Shown here in pieces: positions 57,583 through 64,000 of a DNA stretch of 64,000 nucleotides. Origin of the DNA: Impatiens glandulifera (Eukaryota > Streptophyta > Magnoliopsida > Ericales > Balsaminaceae); contig NC_061862.1 in assembly GCF_907164915.1 (NCBI RefSeq), positions 8,543,505-8,607,504 on the forward strand, read 5' to 3'. Position numbers and translations under genes: made by a program. The notes beneath the pieces were generated by a model. That model worked only from the letters and a program-made list of their open reading frames with translations. It did no database searches and was not told the DNA's origin. The first letter of the stretch is position 1. Every line of letters starts with the position of its first letter.

Positions 57583-58073
57583 TGTTAGAATTTAAAGGGA
57601 CATTTATATATTTAAATGAATATATATGGTCAATGATTATAATAAGTCAATATTATGTGATTTAACGATGTTTGAGATTTGACTTAAGAACGTATTATTA
57701 TGAATGTTAAATTATGAATACCTTGCGGTATTTCTAATTTGTTAAGGGACCAAATTAGAAATTAGCGTAATGAGACAGTTATGACGGTTATGGTCCCCAA
57801 AAGGCAGAAGAAAATATAAAAGGGAGGTTGGTTGATAAAAAATAAGGACGAACTTACTTTATCACACGCTCTCTCTCTCTTATCCCCATCATCGAAGAAA
57901 TAAGGCTAAAGGATTTCTGCCATTTGAAAGACCATCTCATCTAATCATGTCTAAGGATCCAGGTATGTATATTCCGCTTTGTGTTTCATATCTCAGGAAC
58001 AAGAATGAAGATCTAGGGTATTATAGTTTATGATATTAAGATTATTATAGAATTACTTTAATTAATTCCAACA
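57583..58073 (+). repeat. Copia-4 5' LTR (491 bp)
   Basis: Starts TGTTAGAATTTAAAG and ends AATTCCAACA. A TATA box TATAAAAG at 57815-57822 is followed by CT-rich leader sequence. The 5 bases before it are TGTCA, repeated after the 3' LTR. Confidence 0.93.
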
Positions 58074-58074
58074 A

Positions 58075-58091
58075 TTGGTATTAGAGCCAAC
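58075..58091 (+). other. Primer-binding site of copia-4
   Basis: TTGGTATTAGAGCCAAC, one mismatch from the usual initiator tRNA-Met site. Confidence 0.85.
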
Positions 58092-59078
58092 TTGTTCTTG
58101 AATTAGAAAGACTTATTCTTATACATGAATTTATGGAGACTTGTTCTTGTCATGAATTTAGGAGAAAATAATCATGGTTTCATAATTTTGAAATTTGTTG
58201 TATAGAGAAATCCTAATTGGTAAATCCTAAATTGAAGTTCTCCAATCATAAGTTGAAAATCGTAAGCTCTGAGATGTATGATGAATATTTTATTTTTGGG
58301 AAATAATATTATTTCAATTCCTATTTAAAAGAAATAATTTTATTTCATTATCTTTTATTAAAAGAAAAGTTCGGTAAAATATTTTATTTTTGGGAAATAT
58401 CTTTTATTAAAGAAAGTTCGGTAAAATATTTTATTTTTTTGAAAAATAATATTATTAGAAATACTATTATATAATTATTTTATTGGAAAATAATTTTTTT
58501 ATTTAAGGATTTTTAAGAAATAATATTCGAATAAAATAATGTTATTCAATATAATAGGATTTTTTAAGAAATAATATTATTTATTTACTCAAATTAATAT
58601 AAGAAAGAGTCGAACTCTTTTAATTCTATTTAGGTTTTAATCTTATTAAATAATTCAGTGTATTGTTCTTTATTTAAATTAAATAAGTTAAGTTATTACG
58701 TCACCAAAGTGACCTCTCTAATTTAGTTTGTTTAAGTTCGAATTTTGAATGTTTTGTAATGGTAAATTTAATGTGACTAAATAATCGGCCCAAAGGAAGG
58801 TTACTAGTTGACCGAAGTTCACATTACTTGTGATAATAAGCGCATAACAATTATAATTTTTTTTCATGAGAATATCAAATCATTCCAAAAAAAGGTTTGT
58901 TATTTGTCATGTATTATTGTTAGTGTTTGATTATTGCAACAAATATCACTAATAGTTAAATTTCATTGTCCAAAGACTTGAATTTAATGGTGCACTAGAT
59001 ATTTTGGATGGGATTTGCTGATTATTTAAATTTGATTGAAAATTAAAAAAATGAGCATGTTAGGTTACAGTTTAAATT
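58092..59078 (+). other. Long untranslated leader of copia-4
   Basis: Nearly 1 kb between primer-binding site and gag, unusually long for copia. It contains a short repeated block around GGGAAATAATATTATTT / TTCGGTAAAATATTTTATTTTT (58300-58445). No ORF. Confidence 0.55.
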
Positions 59079-62000
59079 ATGTTTTCAGCTAATGTTGCAA
59101 ATATTAATGTCAACTTAAGTTCAGTCTCAGTCCTTAATGACTCTAACTTTAAGGATTGGAAGGAGAACATTCAGATAGTTCTCGGTTGCATGGACATGGA
59201 CCTTGCGATACGGACAGAGCAACCCACTACTCTTACAGTTATTAGCTCTTATGGAGAGAAGGCTAAATTTGAGAAATGAGAATGCTCTAAACCACACGAG
59301 TCTTATGATCATAAAGCGTGCAATTCCAAAGGTGTTCAGGGGTGTTGTGTCTGAAGACACACCAAAGCTAAAGATTACCTTGCAGAAATTGAAAAGCGCT
59401 TTGTTAAAAGCGATAAGGCTGAAACAAGCACTATTCTTAATAGCTTAATTTCAATGAAGTATAAGGGCAATGGTAATATAAGGGAGTACATCATAGAGAT
59501 GTCTAATCTTGCATCAAAACTTAAGGCACTAAAGCTTGATTTGCTGAGGATTACTTGTGCATCTCATTCCGATTCTTCTTCCGGTTCAATTCAACCACTT
59601 TAAGATCAGTTTTAACTGTCAGAAAGAAACTGGAACTTGAATGAACTAATTTCTCATTGTGTTCAAGAGGAAGAGAGATTAAAGCAAAAAGGACAGAATG
59701 TGCTCATCTGGCAAGCACCTCTAGGATAAGGGCAAGAAAAGGAAGAATGTTGATGCTGCCAGGGTCCAAATGCAAAGAAAAAGGTTAACAATGACTGTTT
59801 CTTTTGTAATAAGGCTACATCTAAAGAAGGATTGTACTAAATATCGCATGGCGTGAAAAGAAAGATACATTTCTTAATCTGGTTTGTTCTGAAGTTAATT
59901 TAGCATCAGTACCTACAAATACTTGGTGGTTAGACTCCGGTGCTACTACTAACATCAGTATTTCAATACTGGGTTGCCTAGCTACCGAAAGCCAATGATG
60001 TGAAAGACGTATCTTTGTGGGCGATGAAAATCGGTAAAGTTGAAGCAATTGGACACTTTAGATTGTTGCTTAGTTCTGGTTTCTATTTGGACTTAAAGGA
60101 TACTTTTATTGTACCTTCGTTTAAATGAAATTTGGTTTCTATTCGTTATTTGGACAAACATGGTTATTCTAGTTTGTTTGGAAATGGTCAATTTAAGTTA
60201 TCTATTGGTACTTCGGATGTTGGAACTGGTTCATTAATGCATTGACAATCTTTATTTACTTGATACAATTGCTTTATATAATGAAACCCTGAATGTGGAA
60301 TCAAGAGGTACTAAACGAAAGCTAAATAATAATAATTCGGGTACATTATGGCACAAACGCTTAGGTCACATCTCTAGAAATAGAGTTGAACGTCTTGTTC
60401 AGATGGATTCTAAATTCCATTGATTTTACGGACTTTAATGTCTGTATTGAATGTATTAAAGGAAACAAACCAAAGATAGAAAATTGAATGCATATAGAGC
60501 TACAGAAATACTTGAGTTGATACATACGGATGTTTGTGGGCCGTTTTGACTCCGTCTTGGAATGGTCAGCGATATTTCGTATCATTCATAGACGATTTCT
60601 CTAGATATGCATACATTTCTTATTCAAGAAAAGGCTCAAACATTAAGGTTGAAGTTGAAAATCAACTCAACAGAAAGATAAAGAAAGTTAAATCCGATCG
60701 TGGTGGTGAATACTACGGTCGGTATGACGGTTCAGGTGAACAACGTCCAGGCCTTTGCTAAATACCTAGAGGAGTGTGGTATCGTTCCTCAGTACACCAT
60801 GGGCTCTCCAAGCATGAATGGTGTAGCAGAAAGACGAAACTACTTTACAGGATATGGTGAGGAGTATGGTTAGCCATTCATCCTTACCAAAGTCACTATT
60901 GAAGCACTAAAGACTGCAACATACATTTTGAATAGAGTGCCAACAAAAGCAACGACTAAAACCCTTATGAGCTTTGGTCAGGCGAAAACCCAGTCTAAAA
61001 CATTTTCATGTTTGGGGATGTCCAGTAGAGGCAAAGCCTTATAAGCCTCATATGATAAATTGGACCCCAAAACAGTTAGTAGTTACTTTATTGGCTATTT
61101 GAACGATCAAGGGCTATAAATTTTATGATCCCAACTTAAATTTTCGAGACAGGAACAACTGTATTCTTTGAGGATGTTGAGTTTGGGTGAAGAATCAAAT
61201 AAAGGATTTTGTCTTTGAGGAAGAGTCAACTTCTAATTTGGTTAACAAAGTTGACTCCTATTCCGATTTGTATGGACAATGATCAAGATTCTCATCTGAT
61301 CATTGATAATATTGGAATAATTCCAGAAAATCAAGATGATATTGATCTCCCAGGTACAAACTCAACAACCTCAAGAAGAAAGTATTATTGAGGAACAAGT
61401 GCCATTACCGATCCACAAGAGTAAGGAGAAGTAATATGTCGGATGAATATGTATTTTTCAAGAACATGAGGATAATCTTGGCATTATGGAAGATGATCCA
61501 ATAAACTTTCATCAAGCCATAGATAGTTCTAATTCAGAAAATGGATTGATGCAATGTGAAGAGTATAAATCTATGCAAGACAATAAAGTTTGGGAACTTG
61601 TCCCATTACCAGAAGGGGTGAAGCCTGTTGGTTGTAAATGGATTTTTAAAACCAAACGGGATTCTAAAGGTAATGTGGAAAAGTATAAAGCGTCTTGTGC
61701 TAAAGGTTTTACTCAAAAATACGGGATTGATTATGAGACTTTTTTCCGTTTCAACTAAAGACTCTTTTAGAACAATCATGGCACTCGTTGCACATTTTGA
61801 TATGGAGCTACATCAGATGGATGTAAAGACAACATTTCTCAATGGAGAAATTGATGAAACAATTTATATGGTGCAACCAGAAACTTTGTGTTAGGAGATT
61901 CAAGGTATGGTTTGCAAATTAAAGAAATCCATCTATGGGCTCAAACAAGCGTCTCTCAGTGGTACCATAAATTTCATGAGGTAATTCTCTCATTTGGTTT

Positions 62001-63058
62001 TAGAGTGAATTTAATTTATGATTGTATGTAATCACAAATTCAGTGGGAGTAAACATATATATCTAATTTTATATGTTGATGACATTTTGCTTGCCTCAAA
62101 TGATATAGGCTTATTGTACCAAACTAAGACTTTTTTGTCGAGAAATTTCGAGATGAAAGATCTTGGTGATGCCTCATTTGTATTAGGGATCCAAATACAT
62201 CGAGATCGTTCTCGAGGAATTCTTGAATTGTCACAGATGAGCTATATCGATAAAGTACTTAAAAGATATGGCATGCAAGATTGTAAATTAGGAAATACCC
62301 CAGTCGCTAAGTGAGACAAATTTAGTCTTCAACAATACCCTAAATGAAATTTGGAAATTCAAGAAATGCAAAAGATTCCATATGCTTCCGCAGTTGGAAG
62401 TCTAATTTATGCTCAAGTTTGTACGCGTCCATATATTCCGTACATAGTTGGCGTATTAGGAAGATGTTTGAGCAACCTAGGTTTGGATCATTGGGAAGCA
62501 GCTAAAAGGGTTATGAGATATCTAAAGAGAACTAGAAGTTAAATGCTCACATATCGGAAATTGGATAATCTTGAGATCATTTGGTATTCTGACTCTGATT
62601 TTACGGGATGCCAAGATAGTTTAAGATCCACTTCGGGCTATGTATTCTTGTTGGCTGGTGGAGTGATCTCTTGGAAGAGTTCCAAACAAGGACTTACAGC
62701 TTCCTCCACCATGGCAGCAGAGTTTGTAGCATGTTATGAGGCATCAAATCAAGCAATATGGCTAAAGAATTTTTTCATTGAGCTGCGTATTTTGAAAGGG
62801 ATTGAAAGATCACTTAGGTTATTTTGTGACAATAATTCAGTTGTGTTATATTCGAATAATAATAGGAGCTCGACTAAGTCAAAACATATCAATATAAAGT
62901 TCCTAGTTGTGAAGGAAAGGATACAAAGTGGTCAAATTTCTATAGAACACTTGGGTACAAACTCCTTGATAGTTGATCCCTTGACAAAGGGTCTGCCGTC
63001 TAATGTCTTTCATGAACACACTACTAACATGGGTGTTTTAGAGATGGATGATATCTAG
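59079..63058 (+). pseudogene. Copia-4 gag-pol (Tnt1/Tork-like), many frameshifts
   Basis: Gag begins near 59079 with LSSVSVLNDSNFKDWKENIQ, and frames alternate from 59277 on. The protease relic reads WWLDSGATTNIS near 59926. GAG-pre-integrase LWHKRLGHIS is near 60350. Integrase patches include SFIDDFSRYAY (60575) and KVKSDRGGEYYG (60685). Reverse transcriptase starts at 61540 with EEYKSMQDNKVWELVPLPEG and continues through MELHQMDVKTTFLNGEID to a kept catalytic LYVDDILLASN at 62062. RNase H at 62543-63058 is one open frame, with WYSDSDFTGC, STMAAEFVACYEA, CDNNSVVLYSNN and KSKHINIKF. At least ten frame breaks are needed along its length, so it cannot express a polyprotein. Confidence 0.9.
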
Positions 63059-63470
63059 GTTAAGTGGGAGTTTGTAAATTCAGTTGTCTTTCAGTTTATT
63101 TATGGATATTTATGTAATTCAGTTTCTAATAAGATAGTATTGTACGGTTTATTGCATTTTGTACAATAAATTTAAAGTTTGATCTCACTAAAGTTAAGGA
63201 AGGACCAGTTGAAAATTGACATAAATAGATCACCTTTCATGTAATTTTTCATGCCACAAATTCATGATTAATCTATATCATTTAGTCATATTGATATTTG
63301 TGACCATTGAAGGTTTAGTTGTGATTGATACAACGAAGACCGCCTTGATCCTTGTTAATATAATTAATGGACGAGATTGATAATATTCTCAAAATCCAGG
63401 ACAATACTGTGCACAATAAGGATATATTATTCATTTTTAAATATATATATATATATGTCTAGTGGGAGAT
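63059..63470 (+). other. Copia-4 3' untranslated region and polypurine tract
   Basis: About 410 bases after the stop, ending in AGTGGGAGAT at 63461-63470 directly before the LTR. A similar AAGTGGGAGTTTG sits at 63063, probably a second or ancestral tract. A TA run is at 63441-63456. Confidence 0.65.
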
Positions 63471-63954
63471 TGTTAGAATTTAAATGGACATTTATATATT
63501 TAAATGAATATATATGGTCATTGATTATAATAAGTCAATATTATGTGATCTAAGGATGTTTGAGATTTGACTTAAGGACGTTATTGTTATGAATTAAATT
63601 GTGAATACCTTGCGGTATTTCTAATTTGATTAGGGGCCAATTAGAAATTAGCGTAATGAGGGTTATGACGGTTATGGTCCCAAAAAGCAGAAGAAAATTA
63701 AAAAGAGGTTGGTTGATAAAAAATAAGGACGAACTTATTTTATCACACTCTCTCTCTCTCTCGAATCCTCATCATCGGAGAAATAAGGCTAAAGGATTTC
63801 TACCCTTTTGGAAGACCATCTCATTTAATCATGTCTAAGGATCCAGGTATGTATATTCGCTTTTGTCTTTCATATCTCAGGAAAAAGAATGAAGATCTAG
63901 GTGTTATAGTTTATGATTTAAGATATTATGGAATTACTTTAATTAATTCCAACA
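63471..63954 (+). repeat. Copia-4 3' LTR (484 bp)
   Basis: Co-linear with the 5' LTR, differing by scattered substitutions and small indels (about 5% by eye). The TATA box of the 5' LTR (ATATAAAAG) reads ATTAAAAAG here. TGTCA follows at 63955-63959. Confidence 0.93.
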
Positions 63955-64000
63955 TGTCAATTATGAAGTCAATGTGAGCTCGCGTGTCTCAAAGTCGTAG

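Larger units (their letters stand above)
57583..63954 (+). mobile_element. Copia-4, structurally complete LTR retrotransposon with TGTCA duplication
   Basis: Two LTRs, primer-binding site, gag-pol order Gag-PR-INT-RT-RNaseH and polypurine tract, bounded by the 5-bp duplication TGTCA (57578-57582 and 63955-63959). The complete ends combined with a badly broken coding region suggest it was already defective when inserted, perhaps mobilised in trans, or that it has decayed faster than its LTRs suggest. Confidence 0.92.

Noticed and set aside
63626..63838. 70-codon frame in the 3' LTR of copia-4
   Set aside because: Lies wholly within LTR sequence, and the corresponding 5' LTR region does not keep it open.

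Overview
The window is plant nuclear DNA, most likely from a eudicot. The evidence is the very AT-rich intergenic sequence, the LTR retrotransposons of both superfamilies, MITEs, a FAR1-type Mutator element, and relics of plant gene families (PRISE/progesterone 5-beta-reductase, polygalacturonase-inhibiting protein, chloroplast Obg GTPase). No gene in the window is clearly intact; every recognisable host-gene sequence is truncated or frameshifted. All assignments are from motif recognition by eye, with no database search.

Layout. 1-3993: 3' part of a Ty3/gypsy chromovirus-like element with its 3' LTR. It sits inside a Ty1/copia element on the minus strand (3994-6472) that lacks gag. 7650-8265: a decayed LINE. 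8673-9479: a 5'-truncated PRISE-family reductase. 9846-13020: a TIR element and AT-rich DNA with internal duplications. 13680-15575: an Obg GTPase pseudogene with tandemly duplicated exons. 16326-21527: a young tandem array of about 4.3 copies of a 1.21-kb unit. 21567-25090: a copia element lacking its integrase. 25.1-28.3 kb: unique sequence plus a 310-bp degenerate duplication. 28.3-34.6 kb: a dense nest of short non-autonomous elements, including a 1.16-kb foldback with near-complementary arms of about 550 bp. 34728-35148: an antisense PGIP fragment. 37127-37284: a hairpin MITE. 38070-39255: four tandem units with tRNA-like boxes and expanding TA tracts. 39257-43379: a decayed copia element. 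43830-45765: a Tourist-like MITE and a second foldback.

46373-52409 is the most interesting region. It is a roughly 6-kb Mutator-like element with recognisable terminal inverted repeats. Inside are a FAR1/MULE transposase relic on the plus strand and, convergent to it, an intron-containing ULP1 (C48 SUMO-protease-like) relic. Three arrays of a near-palindromic motif (core GAAATGGTGGTTTCGGGAC) also lie inside. A 1136-bp solo LTR with a perfect ATAAG target duplication later landed in the transposase's DNA-binding region.

53971-54967 is an almost full-length PGIP gene broken by two one-base frameshifts, one of them shared with the PGIP fragment at 35 kb. 57583-63954 is a structurally complete copia element with a TGTCA target duplication but broken coding sequence.

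The window therefore records layered transposition: gypsy in copia, MITEs and a foldback in an older dispersed repeat, and a solo LTR in a MULE. Between these layers lie remnants of host genes.
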